Of a stretch of DNA of 64,000 nucleotides, positions 27,452 to 37,144 are shown piece after piece. Under the pieces are notes generated by a model. The model was not told the DNA's origin and made no database searches. It saw nothing but the letters and a program-made list of their open reading frames with translations. Position numbers and translations under genes: made by a program. Each line of letters starts with the position of its first letter. Positions within the stretch are counted from its first letter, which is position 1. The stretch comes from Psychrobacter sp. NG254 (GTDB taxonomy: Bacteria; Pseudomonadota; Gammaproteobacteria; Pseudomonadales; Moraxellaceae): positions 186,001 to 250,000 of the forward strand of contig NZ_JADHDA010000003.1 of assembly GCF_015277735.1 (NCBI RefSeq), written 5' to 3'.

Positions 27452-28654
27452 TTATTCAGCCACGTCTAACTCAGCAACTGCTTGCTCGATACGTGACAAG
27501 GCATCTTTTAGGGTAGCTTCATCGGTCGCGTAAGAGATCCGCATATAGCCGCCAAGACCAAAGGCATCACCCGGTACAACGGCAACGCCTACTTTATCTA
27601 ACAACCATTCTGAAAACTCAGTACAGGATGATAAACCAGCGGCTTTGATCAGTGGCACAATGTTTGGATACACATAGAATGCGCCATCTGGACGCAAGCA
27701 AGTGATGCCTTTGATTGCATTTAAGCCATCGACTACAAGATCACAACGCTTCTCGAAAGCTTCTACCATTGGCTCTAGGATGCTTTGGTCACCGCTAATG
27801 GCTGCTTCTGCTGCCACTTGGCTGATAGAGGTTGGGCATGAGGTTGACTGTGATTGTACTTTTTTCATCGCGCCGATTAGCTTAGCAGGGCCGCCCGCAT
27901 AGCCGATGCGCCAGCCTGTCATCGCATACGCTTTAGACACTCCGTTTAAGATGATGGCGCGATCTTTTAGCTCAGGAGCAGCATTCAAGATATTGTAGAA
28001 CTTATCACCCGTCCAGCGAATGTGCTCATACATATCGTCTGAGGCTACATACACGTGTGGATGCTTTTTGAGTACTTTAGCCAGTGCTTTTAGCTCATCT
28101 AAGGTATAAATCATACCCGTTGGGTTAGAGGGACTGTTTAACACCAGCATTTTGGTTTTGTCAGTAATGGCGGCTTCTAACTGCTCAGGAGTGATTTTGA
28201 AGTCTTGCTCAGCTGGGCATTTGACGATGACTGGCACGCCTTCTGCGATGATAACCATGTCAGGATAGCTGACCCAGTAGGGGGCTGGAATGATGACTTC
28301 ATCACCAGGATTGATAAAGGCTTGGGCAAGATTAAAGAAAGACTGTTTGCCACCGACCGATACGAGAATCTCATTTGGCTCATAGCTGATATTGTTGTCA
28401 CGCTTGAACTTCTCAATGATGGCGGCTTTTAGCTCTGGTGTACCATCGACAGCGGTGTATTTTGTGAATCCGTTATTAATAGCATCGATGGCGGCTTTTT
28501 TGATATGTTCTGGGGTGTCAAAATCAGGTTCGCCAGCGCCCAAACCAATAATATCTTTACCAGCCGCTTTTAGCTCTTTTGCTTTATTAGTAATGGCTAG
28601 AGTCGGTGATGGCTTGATGTTATTAACGCGGTCAGATAATTGCAACTCGCTCAT
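27452..28654 (-). CDS. class I aspartate aminotransferase (type I-gamma)
   Basis: A 400-residue PLP enzyme: SDRVNNIKPSPTLAITNKAK, IIGLGAGEPDFDTPEHIK, VSVGGKQSFFNLAQAF, LNSPSNPTGMIYT, ASDDMYEHIRW and the PLP-Lys motif LNGVSKAYAMTGWRIGYAGG. This pattern belongs to the Rhizobium/Thermus-like aspartate (or aspartate/prephenate) aminotransferases, distinct from E. coli AspC. It transfers the amino group between aspartate and 2-oxoglutarate. An AGGAG ribosome-binding site precedes the ATG. Monocistronic by appearance. Confidence 0.9.
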   Translation of the reverse strand: MSELQLSDRVNNIKPSPTLAITNKAKELKAAGKDIIGLGAGEPDFDTPEHIKKAAIDAINNGFTKYTAVDGTPELKAAIIEKFKRDNNISYEPNEILVSVGGKQSFFNLAQAFINPGDEVIIPAPYWVSYPDMVIIAEGVPVIVKCPAEQDFKITPEQLEAAITDKTKMLVLNSPSNPTGMIYTLDELKALAKVLKKHPHVYVASDDMYEHIRWTGDKFYNILNAAPELKDRAIILNGVSKAYAMTGWRIGYAGGPAKLIGAMKKVQSQSTSCPTSISQVAAEAAISGDQSILEPMVEAFEKRCDLVVDGLNAIKGITCLRPDGAFYVYPNIVPLIKAAGLSSCTEFSEWLLDKVGVAVVPGDAFGLGGYMRISYATDEATLKDALSRIEQAVAELDVAE

Positions 28655-28712
28655 GAGAGCTCCTTTTTATATGGGAGAGGGGATATAAAATGTCTACTAT
28701 TCATTGTATAAC

Positions 28713-28819
28713 TATAGTCAATCCTCTATAAAAGAGTTACAGCGTTAACCTCACTTGAGGTATCACATATACATCTGCGCTCGGTTGCCTTGTCTCTCTT
28801 TTAAACTGAATCAACTATA
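28713..28819. mobile_element. MITE-like element, copy A
   Basis: A 107-base element with imperfect terminal inverted repeats: left TATAGTCAATCCTCTATAAA, right (reversed) TATAGTTGATTCAGTTTAAA. Its interior (AGCGTTAACCTCACTTGAGG, TATCACATATACATCTGCGC) closely resembles the element at 53.8 kb, and its right end matches the one at 58.4 kb. It has no coding capacity. It lies upstream of the aspartate aminotransferase start, in an intergenic region of 640 bases. Confidence 0.65.
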
Positions 28820-29030
28820 TTAACGGTATCACGTCTTGACGGTCATCAGTGCACACTGCAGATAGCACGAAAACAAACAGCCATTTATGGGTATCAAAGC
28901 CATTTTATGACCAATGATGCGCTGTTAACGGTTTGTGTGACTGATTTTTCATTGTAGCATGTGCTTAGTGGACTGTCTTATGGTGCAAGCCACCAAAATG
29001 GAAACATAAGCGGTGTGAGTGTCCATTTAA

Positions 29031-29186
29031 GCAAAAGCGTGGAAGGTTGCAGAATTTGATATCGTTAATAAATACGGCCAATTGCGAAGTCACAACAATA
29101 AACCTGTCACCGACCACTATAATTATTTAGATTTGTTAAATAAAATGGCTTATCGCTTAATGAAATACGACCAATGGTATCTGTAA
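29031..29186 (+). pseudogene. possible decayed gene fragment
   Basis: An open frame of 51 codons without a usable start, reading AKAWKVAEFDIVNKYGQLRS...LNKMAYRLMKYDQWYL and stop. Its composition is protein-like (clustered aromatics and charged residues) but no family is recognised. It could be the remnant 3' end of a lost gene; chance is possible in AT-rich DNA. The rest of 28820-29294 shows nothing. Confidence 0.3.
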
Positions 29187-29294
29187 AAAATAACAATAAT
29201 AAATAGTTGCTATCAAAGGTCTAAGGTTTCACTAAGCGCTCAGTTTAAGACCATTCATTCTATATTATAACAATACTCAAAAAGGATATTTACA

Positions 29295-30032
29295 ATGACA
29301 GACTCATCTAAGAAGCAACATATTCTCATTACGGGTGCAACATCTGGTATCGGTAACCAATTAGCAAAAGATTATTTGCTGGCAGAGCATCATGTATATG
29401 CTGTCGGCCGTGATGATGAGGCATTGGCTGAACTCAAATCGCTAGGTGCAGAAACAATTGATTTGGACTTAATGGATCGAGACAAGGTCATTGCAGCTTT
29501 TGAGACATTAGAACATGTTGATTTGGCAATTTGCGGGGCTGGTATGTGCGAGTATTTAGACATGCCGAATTTTGATAGCAGTGCGTTTATGAAAGTGATG
29601 TCCGTCAATATGGGCACATTATCGCACGCCATCGAAGGGGTATTACCAAAGTTAATCGCCTCAAAAGGTCGTTTGGTTGGTATCGGATCAGCTTCTGCTT
29701 ATGTGCCTTTTGCTCGTGCTGAGGCTTATGGCAGCTCAAAAGCGGCGATTCATTACTTGATGAAGACCTTACAGATTAGCCTTGCTCCGCACGATGTGTC
29801 AGTTAGCTTAGTCGTGCCGGGTTTTGTCGAAACGCCAATGACCAAACAGAATGACTTCCCTATGCCATTTATCCAGACGACAGCGCAGGCAAGCCAAGCC
29901 ATACGTGATGGTATTGAGAGTGGTCATGACGTGATCGAATTCCCTAAAAAGCTGACTGTGCCATTAAAGGCGTTGGGGGCGTTGCCTGATCTGGTCTGGC
30001 AGCAAGTCAGCGAAAAGCTCAATAAAAAATAA
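29295..30032 (+). CDS. short-chain dehydrogenase/reductase
   Basis: A 245-residue SDR: cofactor loop ILITGATSGIGNQLAKDY (about 10-27), NAG-like segment LAICGAGMCEY, catalytic Ser region GIGSASAYVPF and the YGSSK active site (Tyr and Lys), then VVPGFVETPMT. It reduces or oxidises a carbonyl/alcohol with NAD(P)(H); substrate unknown. An AAGGA site precedes the ATG. It is the first of four same-direction genes (SDR, FAD amine oxidase, DUF1365, Cfa-like methyltransferase), a set conserved in many proteobacteria and tied to modification of unsaturated fatty acids in membrane lipids. Confidence 0.85.
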   Translation: MTDSSKKQHILITGATSGIGNQLAKDYLLAEHHVYAVGRDDEALAELKSLGAETIDLDLMDRDKVIAAFETLEHVDLAICGAGMCEYLDMPNFDSSAFMKVMSVNMGTLSHAIEGVLPKLIASKGRLVGIGSASAYVPFARAEAYGSSKAAIHYLMKTLQISLAPHDVSVSLVVPGFVETPMTKQNDFPMPFIQTTAQASQAIRDGIESGHDVIEFPKKLTVPLKALGALPDLVWQQVSEKLNKK

Positions 30033-30089
30033 TTTATCAGCATTAATAGACCTGTCATTTATCATAAAAATACCAAAGGAAATGCTTTT

Positions 30090-31829
30090 ATGCCGTTTAC
30101 TCGTTTCAAGCGTGCAAACCGTCAAACGACTGCCAATAATGAGATTACCAATAGTGAGACTGCGATAGACTACAAGCAAACCACAGACCAAAAGCGTATC
30201 GCCATCATTGGCTCAGGTGTTTCAGGATTAACCTGTGCGCATTATTTAGGCGCGCAGCATGAGGTAACGGTTTTTGAAGCGGACGATTATATCGGTGGGC
30301 ATGTAAACACGATTGATGTGACCTTACAAGACGGCAAAAAAGCCAAGAGTGGCAAGACAGAAGGCAGTGCGATAGATACAGGATTTATTGTTTTTAACGA
30401 ACGTACTTATCCTAACTTTTTCCGGTTGCTGCATGAGTTGCAAGTGCCGTTTCAGGCAACGGATATGAGCTTTTCTGTGAAAAATACTGCCCGTAAGTTT
30501 GAATATAATGGTCATACGCTCAACACGTTGTTGTCTCAGCGCAAAAACGTGCTATACCCAAGATTTTGGCGATTTCTCAAAGATGTATTGCAGTTTAACA
30601 AGCACATCAAGCAGCTGCGCCAAGACTATGATATAGCACGGGCAGAAGGACAAGACGTCAGTGGGTTTACTGAGCAGACCTTAGGTGACTATCTCACACA
30701 GCAGAAGTACGGTCAGCTGTTCACCGATAACTATCTGCTGCCGATGGTGTCGGCCATTTGGTCAACCAGTCTCGATGAAGTGCAAGATTTTCCATTGGTA
30801 TTTTTTGCACAGTTCTTTGACAATCATGGCCTGCTCGATGTGGTCAATCGTCCGCAGTGGTTTACGATCAAAGGCGGCTCAAAACAGTATGTCAATAGAC
30901 TGATTCCGCGCTTTATCAAAGCGGGCGGTAAGGTGCGAGTCAACAGCCATGTACAATCTGTGGTTCGTGATGGCAAGCAAGTGATTTTGACAGTGCAAGA
31001 CAAAGATAGTGCTGGCAATCGTGTTGAGACGCTTGTGTTTGACGAAGTGGTTTTTGCGTGTCATGCAGACACGGCGCTCAAAATTTTAGCAGATGCCAGT
31101 ACTGAAGAGTCTGAGGTACTCAGTCATTTCCGCTTCACCAAAAACACAGCCGTACTGCATACTGATACCAGCGTGCTACCCAAAAAACCATTGGCATGGG
31201 CAAGCTGGAATTATCTGATAGATGAATCGGACTCAGGCAGTGTTAAGGGTAAGGAACAAGCAGCTGGAAACAGACAGATACCTGCAAAGCCAGTGCTGAC
31301 TTATCATATGAATATTCTGCAACGCTTGACCAAAAAGCACAATTATTTGGTGACACTGAATCCAGCTGTAGACAATAAAGGCGTTGATGATAAACAGATA
31401 GTTAAAAGTATCGATTATAGTCATCCAGTGTTTGATCTAGCGATGATTGACGCTCAAACAAAATGGGCGAGTATCTCCGGCAACGGTTTGCATACGCATT
31501 TCTGCGGGGCTTATTGGTTCAATGGTTTTCATGAAGATGGCGTACGGAGCGGTCTACGAGTGTGTCAGGCGCTCGGACATGACATTGCGATAAAGGACGA
31601 AGTGGATCCGGCGCATCTGCCTGATGCCGATAGCGCGCATACGCCATTTCGCTATAAGGACTTACCAATAAAAGCCGATACAAAATCGCGTCAACTCAAT
31701 AACCGTCAAGTGACGATGGCAATGACCAACCAAGAGCTCGTTGAGTATGCTGAGCGCTTGCAGAATACGGCTATCGATACCAATCAAAAGAAAAAACGCA
31801 GTTTGTTCGGTCGTCGTCATGCCAAATAA
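30090..31829 (+). CDS. FAD-dependent amine-oxidase-family protein of the DUF1365/Cfa cluster
   Basis: A 579-residue flavoprotein. After a polar ~35-residue leader the dinucleotide motif IAIIGSGVSGLTCAHYLG begins (about residue 37), followed by VFEADDYIGGHVNT, IDTGFIVFNERTYPNFFRLL, MSFSV, and at the C terminus HFCGAYWFNGFHEDGVRSG. This is the cyclopropane-cluster amine oxidase family (related to phytoene desaturase-type oxidoreductases). The stretch after residue ~530 is a variable tail. Spacing to the SDR gene is 57 bases; its 3' end overlaps the DUF1365 gene by 11 bases. Exact substrate is not established from sequence. Confidence 0.86.
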   Translation: MPFTRFKRANRQTTANNEITNSETAIDYKQTTDQKRIAIIGSGVSGLTCAHYLGAQHEVTVFEADDYIGGHVNTIDVTLQDGKKAKSGKTEGSAIDTGFIVFNERTYPNFFRLLHELQVPFQATDMSFSVKNTARKFEYNGHTLNTLLSQRKNVLYPRFWRFLKDVLQFNKHIKQLRQDYDIARAEGQDVSGFTEQTLGDYLTQQKYGQLFTDNYLLPMVSAIWSTSLDEVQDFPLVFFAQFFDNHGLLDVVNRPQWFTIKGGSKQYVNRLIPRFIKAGGKVRVNSHVQSVVRDGKQVILTVQDKDSAGNRVETLVFDEVVFACHADTALKILADASTEESEVLSHFRFTKNTAVLHTDTSVLPKKPLAWASWNYLIDESDSGSVKGKEQAAGNRQIPAKPVLTYHMNILQRLTKKHNYLVTLNPAVDNKGVDDKQIVKSIDYSHPVFDLAMIDAQTKWASISGNGLHTHFCGAYWFNGFHEDGVRSGLRVCQALGHDIAIKDEVDPAHLPDADSAHTPFRYKDLPIKADTKSRQLNNRQVTMAMTNQELVEYAERLQNTAIDTNQKKKRSLFGRRHAK

Positions 31830-32838
31830 AACAGCGGCTCAATCCTCTAGTCCTATGCCGAATCATGAGCTCGCTGACGAAGCTGTATTGTCACATCAGT
31901 TATTTGAGGGCACGACGTGGCACAGTCGGCTACTGCCTAGCGTGAACAAGTTTGTTTACCCTTATCGTTATTGGGGTGTCAACATCAGCGCATTGGCTGC
32001 AGGACAGGCGCTGCCCGAAATAACTACCACAGCCTTGGGCGAGAGCAGCGTCATAAAAAAATGGTCATTGAAAAATATACTACCAAAGACGCTGTTAGTG
32101 AAAGGCTTGCCGCTGTTTTCGGTAAAGAAAAAGGCATTGCAACGATTTTGTCCTGATGACTATTTGCAAGGAATACGCCTGGATAAATCAAATAGCCTAA
32201 GCGATGACGGTGGTATAAAGATTGATGTGACTCAGAGCGATTTGCCGTCTGTTCAGGCATTGAACCATCGCCTTAAACAAGCATTTAACCAACATGCAGG
32301 TAGTGTGCCGACAGGGGATATGTTGGGTCTACTCGTATGCCGTAATATTGGTGTGTACTTCAGCCCAGTCAATTTCTACTTAGGATTTGACGAGCAGCAG
32401 ACACCCACTCATTTATTGGCTGAGGTGTCCAATACGCCATGGGACAAACGTCATTATTATGGGTTTTTGCTAGATGGCGCTGAGACGGAATTTTGTCATG
32501 ACAAAGACTTTCATGTGTCGCCTTTTAATCCTATTGACCAGCTATATCGCTGGCAAGTTAAGGTTAGTCAACAATCAGATAACTGTTTGAAAGTTCGTAT
32601 TGCCATTAACATCAGTGATGAGCGCGGCGAAGTGCTAAAAACGGGCATCAAGATATCAGGCGTGCCGATGACTGATACTACTGTGCGCAAAAGCTTGCGT
32701 CAGAATCCACTGATGAACATGACATCTGTGACTCGTATCTATTGGCATGCTTTTAAACTCTACGCCATCAAAAAAGTTCCTTATATCAATTACGATGAAA
32801 AGCTGGCCGACAGTCAGCAGAAAAATACCGATGCGTAA
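31819..32838 (+). CDS. DUF1365 protein
   Basis: A 339-residue DUF1365 member: HSRLLPSVNKFVYPYRYW near the N terminus, GDMLGLLVCRNIGVYFSPVNFYLGFD in the middle, VSNTPWDKRHYYGF and DKDFHVSPFNPIDQLYRW. Family members are usually ~260 residues; the extra length is an N-terminal polar leader and an insert around residues 60-130. The start at 31819 overlaps the amine oxidase end by 11 bases, indicating translational coupling. The biochemical function of DUF1365 is undefined; constant linkage to the flavoprotein and the methyltransferase suggests one pathway. Confidence 0.85.
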   Translation: MPNKTAAQSSSPMPNHELADEAVLSHQLFEGTTWHSRLLPSVNKFVYPYRYWGVNISALAAGQALPEITTTALGESSVIKKWSLKNILPKTLLVKGLPLFSVKKKALQRFCPDDYLQGIRLDKSNSLSDDGGIKIDVTQSDLPSVQALNHRLKQAFNQHAGSVPTGDMLGLLVCRNIGVYFSPVNFYLGFDEQQTPTHLLAEVSNTPWDKRHYYGFLLDGAETEFCHDKDFHVSPFNPIDQLYRWQVKVSQQSDNCLKVRIAINISDERGEVLKTGIKISGVPMTDTTVRKSLRQNPLMNMTSVTRIYWHAFKLYAIKKVPYINYDEKLADSQQKNTDA

Positions 32839-32972
32839 CAAGCTAGTGTTTGATCATTGAGAATACAGAACTAAAAATGTAAACCCAGAAATAGAAATAC
32901 ATAAATAACAAGTTGCCAGAATTTTTATCTTTCACCCAAAATATAAAGCACTTAGACAAGGACAATCATACG

Positions 32973-34355
32973 ATGTCAGCAAGACCGACCGACCGAGCAC
33001 CCGTCACCACATTAGCAAAGCTAACCGCCCGCGTGAGTAAAGCTGTGAATCAAAGCACTGTATTGCAGCCAGTGAGCAATAGTGCGAGCCATGTGGCTAG
33101 AAAACTGATATTTCGGGCGTTACATCACATTCAATTTGGTAGTCTTACGCTAATTGAAACATTTGGCAAGCAAGCTCCTAAGACCAGTAGCTTTGGTCCT
33201 GTGGCGGATAGTGTCATCAGTAGCTCGGCTGTGGGTCGCCATTCGCTACATGTGACGTTGCAGATTCACGATAGCGCTGTCTATCGCCAACTATTACTTG
33301 GTGGCTCTATCGCGCTTGCTGACAGTTATATCAATGGCGAATGGGATACGGATGATCTGACAGGGCTGATTCGACTGGCAGCTCGTAACTTAGCAGTATT
33401 GAATAAGTTAGAGAACCGTTTTGCTGGCGTGAGCAAAGCCTTTGAAAAAGCCAAGCATCAGCTGCGTAGTAATGATAAATCTGGCTCAAAATCAAACATC
33501 CTAGCGCATTATGATCTCGGCAATGAGATGTACGAGCGCTTTTTAGATGAAACGATGATGTACTCTTCTGCAGTGTACAAGACACCTGATGTGACCTTGA
33601 GTGACGCGCAGCAGCACAAACTGTCGCTGATATGCCAACGACTACAGCTCAGTGCTGAGGATAACGTAATTGAGATTGGCACAGGTTGGGGCGGTTTTGC
33701 GATTTATGCAGCCAAGCATTATGGCTGTCATGTCACCACGACCACCATCTCTGATGCGCAGTATGATGAGGCGCAGCGCCGAGTCGAAGCAGCTGGACTG
33801 TCTGACAAGATTACGCTGCTCAAGCAAGATTACCGTGAGCTGACAGGGCAGTACGATAAACTGGTCAGTATTGAGATGATTGAAGCCGTTGGTCATGAGT
33901 ATCTACCGACATTCTTTGCTAAGTGTAATAGCTTACTCAAGCCAACAGGGCTGATGGTATTACAAGCAATCACCTTCAACGACCAAAACTATCAAGACTA
34001 TGTAGGGTCGGTCGATTTTATCCAAACCCATATATTCCCAGGTGGTTGTCTTCTCTCAAACCAAGAGCTGACCACACAATTTACCGAACAGACAGACATG
34101 GTCGTCAAGCAGTTGCATGACTATGGTTTTGATTATGCCTACACACTGCGTGATTGGCGCACCGCTTTTATGAAGCAGCGCACTGAGATTAAAGACCTTG
34201 GCTACGATGAGGCCTTTGTCCGCTTATGGGAGTTTTACTTTTGCTACTGTGAAGGGGGATTCTTGGAGCGTACCATTGGCGTGGTACAAGTGACCGCAGT
34301 GAAGCCTGATAACATCGATACGCTACATTTTTCTGATTTGCCAGCGGCTGTCTAA
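32973..34355 (+). CDS. cfa: Cfa-like SAM-dependent fatty-acyl-phospholipid methyltransferase
   Basis: A 460-residue protein. The C-terminal two-thirds is the cyclopropane-fatty-acid synthase fold: LAHYDLGNEMYERFLDETMMYSSAVY, SAM motif VIEIGTGWGGFAIYAAKHYG, VSIEMIEAVGHEYL, HIFPGGCLLS, YTLRDWRTAFM and FYFCYCEGGFLERTIGVVQV. It methylates the double bond of unsaturated acyl chains in phospholipids; in this cluster type the product may be a methylated or further-oxidised chain rather than a simple cyclopropane. The start at 32973 has AAGGA upstream; the longer frame from 32913 lacks a site. Last gene of the cluster. Confidence 0.87.
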   Translation: MSARPTDRAPVTTLAKLTARVSKAVNQSTVLQPVSNSASHVARKLIFRALHHIQFGSLTLIETFGKQAPKTSSFGPVADSVISSSAVGRHSLHVTLQIHDSAVYRQLLLGGSIALADSYINGEWDTDDLTGLIRLAARNLAVLNKLENRFAGVSKAFEKAKHQLRSNDKSGSKSNILAHYDLGNEMYERFLDETMMYSSAVYKTPDVTLSDAQQHKLSLICQRLQLSAEDNVIEIGTGWGGFAIYAAKHYGCHVTTTTISDAQYDEAQRRVEAAGLSDKITLLKQDYRELTGQYDKLVSIEMIEAVGHEYLPTFFAKCNSLLKPTGLMVLQAITFNDQNYQDYVGSVDFIQTHIFPGGCLLSNQELTTQFTEQTDMVVKQLHDYGFDYAYTLRDWRTAFMKQRTEIKDLGYDEAFVRLWEFYFCYCEGGFLERTIGVVQVTAVKPDNIDTLHFSDLPAAV

Positions 34356-34514
34356 CTATTAGGCCGTTTAGATCATTGATTTTATGTCAATAAGCAGAGC
34401 AGGGCGAGACGACTGCTCTGTTGGCATCTGGGTTTTCGATGCTCGTATATCAGTGGCTGTATATTTAGTACTACTATATTCACGGTCTCTATTTTTAACA
34501 CTTGTTTTCAGTAA

Positions 34515-35702
34515 TTATGCTTGGTTAGCCGCTATTTGATGTGCTGCACGTTTGTCTAACATACCTGAATAACGCGTAACGACGAGTGCCAATAGACAGA
34601 TAACAGCACCTATCCACGCGGTGTCTTGCAGTGACATGTTTTCAACCACGCTGCCACCGATGATAGAACCCAATGCGATACCGATATTAAATGCAGCAAT
34701 GTTTAGACCAGAGGCGACGTCGACGGCGTTTGGGGTATATTTTTCAGCTTGCTTGACCACGTAGATTTGTAGGCCAGGTACGTTACCAAAGGCAAATGCA
34801 CCCCAGACCAGAATCGTCAGCACTGCGGTAACTTTGGATTGCATGGTAAAGGTAAAGATTAGCAAAACAATGCTCAGCGCGCTAAAGATAATGCTAAGCG
34901 CACTAATAGGGCCGCGTTTATCTGCAAGTTTGCCACCCCAGATATTGCCGATAGCAACGGATACGCCATATACCATCATGATAAGGGCAACAGCAGACGG
35001 TGCAAATTTGGTTTGCTGCTCTAGAATAGGCGCAAGGTAAGTAAATGCGGTAAAAGTACCACCATAGCCAAGGATAGTCATGAGATAAACCAGTAGTAAT
35101 TGTGGTTTTACAATGACCTGTAATTGCTCTTTGAACGATGCAGGTATAGATTGTTTGAGGTTTTTTGGTACCAATAGTGCGCTGCCAATCAAAGCGATTA
35201 AACCCAAGACCGACACGACTAAAAACGTAGCGCGCCAACCGAAATGCTGTCCAATCCACGTGCCAAGGGGTACACCAGTGACAAGTGCAACGGTAAGTCC
35301 GGTAAACATAATGGCAATTGCGCTGGCTTCTTTTTCTTTACTGACAAGACTAGTGGCAATCATGGAACCAATAGAGAAAAATACGCCGTGTGCCAGACCG
35401 GTTAAAATACGCGCCAGTATTAAGGTTTCATAACTGGGTGCTTGCCATGCTACCAAATTACCGATAACGAACAGACCCATCAGGCTCATGAGTACGGCTT
35501 TGCGATTCCAGCGGCCAGTGAGTGCTGTGAGTACGGGTGCACCAATGGCCACACCCAGAGCATAAAGACTGACTAGCAGCCCAGCTGACGGCAAGCTCAC
35601 GCCCAAATCGGTGGCAATGGTTGGCACCAGTCCAACAATGACAAATTCGGTTGTCCCGATTGCAAATGCGCTTAAGGTAAGCGCCCATAAAGCGAGTGGC
35701 AT
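34515..35702 (-). CDS. MFS transporter of the AraJ/sugar-efflux type
   Basis: A 395-residue, 12-helix major facilitator: LALWALTLSAFAIGTTEFVIVGLVPTIA at the N terminus, the motif A-like GRWNRKAVLM loop, ILARILTGLAHGVFFSIGSMIA and GVPLGTWIGQHFGWRATF. These features belong to the DHA1 AraJ/YdhP/sugar-efflux subgroup. I set the start at 35702 (MPLALWAL) because the upstream 39 codons would be hydrophilic and would overlap the divergent regulator. A LysR gene starts about 105 bases away on the opposite strand and probably regulates it. Substrate not predictable. Confidence 0.87.
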   Translation of the reverse strand: MPLALWALTLSAFAIGTTEFVIVGLVPTIATDLGVSLPSAGLLVSLYALGVAIGAPVLTALTGRWNRKAVLMSLMGLFVIGNLVAWQAPSYETLILARILTGLAHGVFFSIGSMIATSLVSKEKEASAIAIMFTGLTVALVTGVPLGTWIGQHFGWRATFLVVSVLGLIALIGSALLVPKNLKQSIPASFKEQLQVIVKPQLLLVYLMTILGYGGTFTAFTYLAPILEQQTKFAPSAVALIMMVYGVSVAIGNIWGGKLADKRGPISALSIIFSALSIVLLIFTFTMQSKVTAVLTILVWGAFAFGNVPGLQIYVVKQAEKYTPNAVDVASGLNIAAFNIGIALGSIIGGSVVENMSLQDTAWIGAVICLLALVVTRYSGMLDKRAAHQIAANQA

Positions 35703-35807
35703 AATGACATCCTGATAATTAAATGATGTGCGCAGTTTGACGGATTTATAGTTTGCAAAAAACAGCATAAATGACAAAATATATTTGTCGATTTTGTAAA
35801 GGTTAAG

Positions 35808-36695
35808 ATGATGGGGCATGCTAAAACAGAAGATATAGAGATATTTTTGACCGTGGTAGACACGGGTAGCTTTACGGGCGCTGCCAATTTATTGAATCAG
35901 CAGGTTGCCAAAGTCTCTCGTGCTGTATCTAGGCTCGAAGACACGCTGCAATGTACGCTGCTCAATAGAACGACACGGCGATTGGAGTTGACGGAGGAAG
36001 GGCATGTTTTTATTAGATATGCGCGTGAAAGTTTAAATACCTTATATACGGGTGAAGAGGCGATCAAGCTGCTAAAACAAGCGCCGAGCGGGCACCTACG
36101 TATTGATGCTGCCAGCCCGTTTGTGTTGCATCAACTGACGCCCTTGGTCGGCGAGTTTTTGTCGCACTATCCACACATTACACTTGACCTAACCTCTCAT
36201 GACAATATCATCGATTTGCTTGAGCACAAGACCGATCTGGCCATTAGGATTGGCGACTTAAAAGACTCAAACCTGCACGCGCGTTTGTTGGGACAAAGTA
36301 AGCTGCGATTGGTCGCCAGTCCTGATTATTTGTCGCGATATGAGGTTTTAACTCAGATAGAGGGTTTAGCCACTCACAAATTGATTGGTTTTAACGATGC
36401 CTCCAAGTTGAATAAGTGGCCTTTGATAAAGTCTGTCATGCTTGATTTCCACATGACAGCCAGTAGCGGCGAGACTTTGCGTCAGCTCTGTTTGTCTCAC
36501 CAAGGTATTGCCTTGCTCTCGCATTTTATGATTGGTGCTGATTTGGCATCAGGAGGACTCATTGAAGTGTTGCCTGAAGCAATTGTCAGACCGAACCATC
36601 GTGAATCGATACAGGCGGTATATTACAAAAACAGTGCCATATCATCACGCATTCTGGCATTTTTGGACTTTATTCAACCACGCCTGACGCTATAA
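35808..36695 (+). CDS. LysR-family transcriptional regulator
   Basis: A 295-residue LTTR: N-terminal HTH (IEIFLTVVDTGSFTGAANLL, VAKVSRAVSRLEDTLQCTLL, TRRLELTEEG) and a substrate-binding domain with GHLRIDAASPFVLHQL, DLAIRIGDLKDSNLHARLL and ASSGETLRQLCLSHQGIALL. This is the CrgA/DsdC-type subgroup often divergent from an efflux gene. Its neighbour is the AraJ-like transporter, with a 105-base shared promoter region between them. The effector is unknown. Confidence 0.88.
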   Translation: MMGHAKTEDIEIFLTVVDTGSFTGAANLLNQQVAKVSRAVSRLEDTLQCTLLNRTTRRLELTEEGHVFIRYARESLNTLYTGEEAIKLLKQAPSGHLRIDAASPFVLHQLTPLVGEFLSHYPHITLDLTSHDNIIDLLEHKTDLAIRIGDLKDSNLHARLLGQSKLRLVASPDYLSRYEVLTQIEGLATHKLIGFNDASKLNKWPLIKSVMLDFHMTASSGETLRQLCLSHQGIALLSHFMIGADLASGGLIEVLPEAIVRPNHRESIQAVYYKNSAISSRILAFLDFIQPRLTL

Positions 36696-36733
36696 CTTTT
36701 ACTCATTGCGCTTATTTTATTAAGGATATCATT

Positions 36734-37144
36734 ATGGGTTACGTTTTTATTTATCTCGCCGCTGTGGTTATCTTTTTGGGTGTCGATGCCGTTTGGCTGA
36801 CGACCATGAAAGGAGCCTTTTATGAGTCACGTATCGGGCATCTATTGGCTGATGAGCCAAATATGATGGCTGCCGGCGTGTTCTATATGTTTTACATATT
36901 GGCACTCTGCATATTGATTTTATATCCACAAATCAAAGCAGGCGCATCTGTTGGTCATATTTTCTTGCTTGGTGGTTTGATTGGACTGATGGCATATGGA
37001 ACGTATGACTTTACTAACTTGGCACTGTATAAAGGCTTTACCTTAGATACGGCGTTGGTAGATTTTGTTTGGGGCGGTGTTTTGACAGGTTCAGTGAGCG
37101 CGATTGTCGCATGGTTGGCTTATCGTTTTCACTGGTTGAGTTAA
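36734..37144 (+). CDS. DUF2177 membrane protein
   Basis: A 136-residue protein with four hydrophobic segments (about 4-22, 45-63, 73-92, 105-127). Conserved family pieces: FLGVDAVWLTTMKGAFY, VFYMFYILALCILI and GTYDFTNLALYKGFTLDTALVDFVWGG. Function unknown. An AAGGA site precedes the ATG, and it follows the LysR gene by 38 bases in the same direction, so they may be co-transcribed. Confidence 0.82.
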   Translation: MGYVFIYLAAVVIFLGVDAVWLTTMKGAFYESRIGHLLADEPNMMAAGVFYMFYILALCILILYPQIKAGASVGHIFLLGGLIGLMAYGTYDFTNLALYKGFTLDTALVDFVWGGVLTGSVSAIVAWLAYRFHWLS

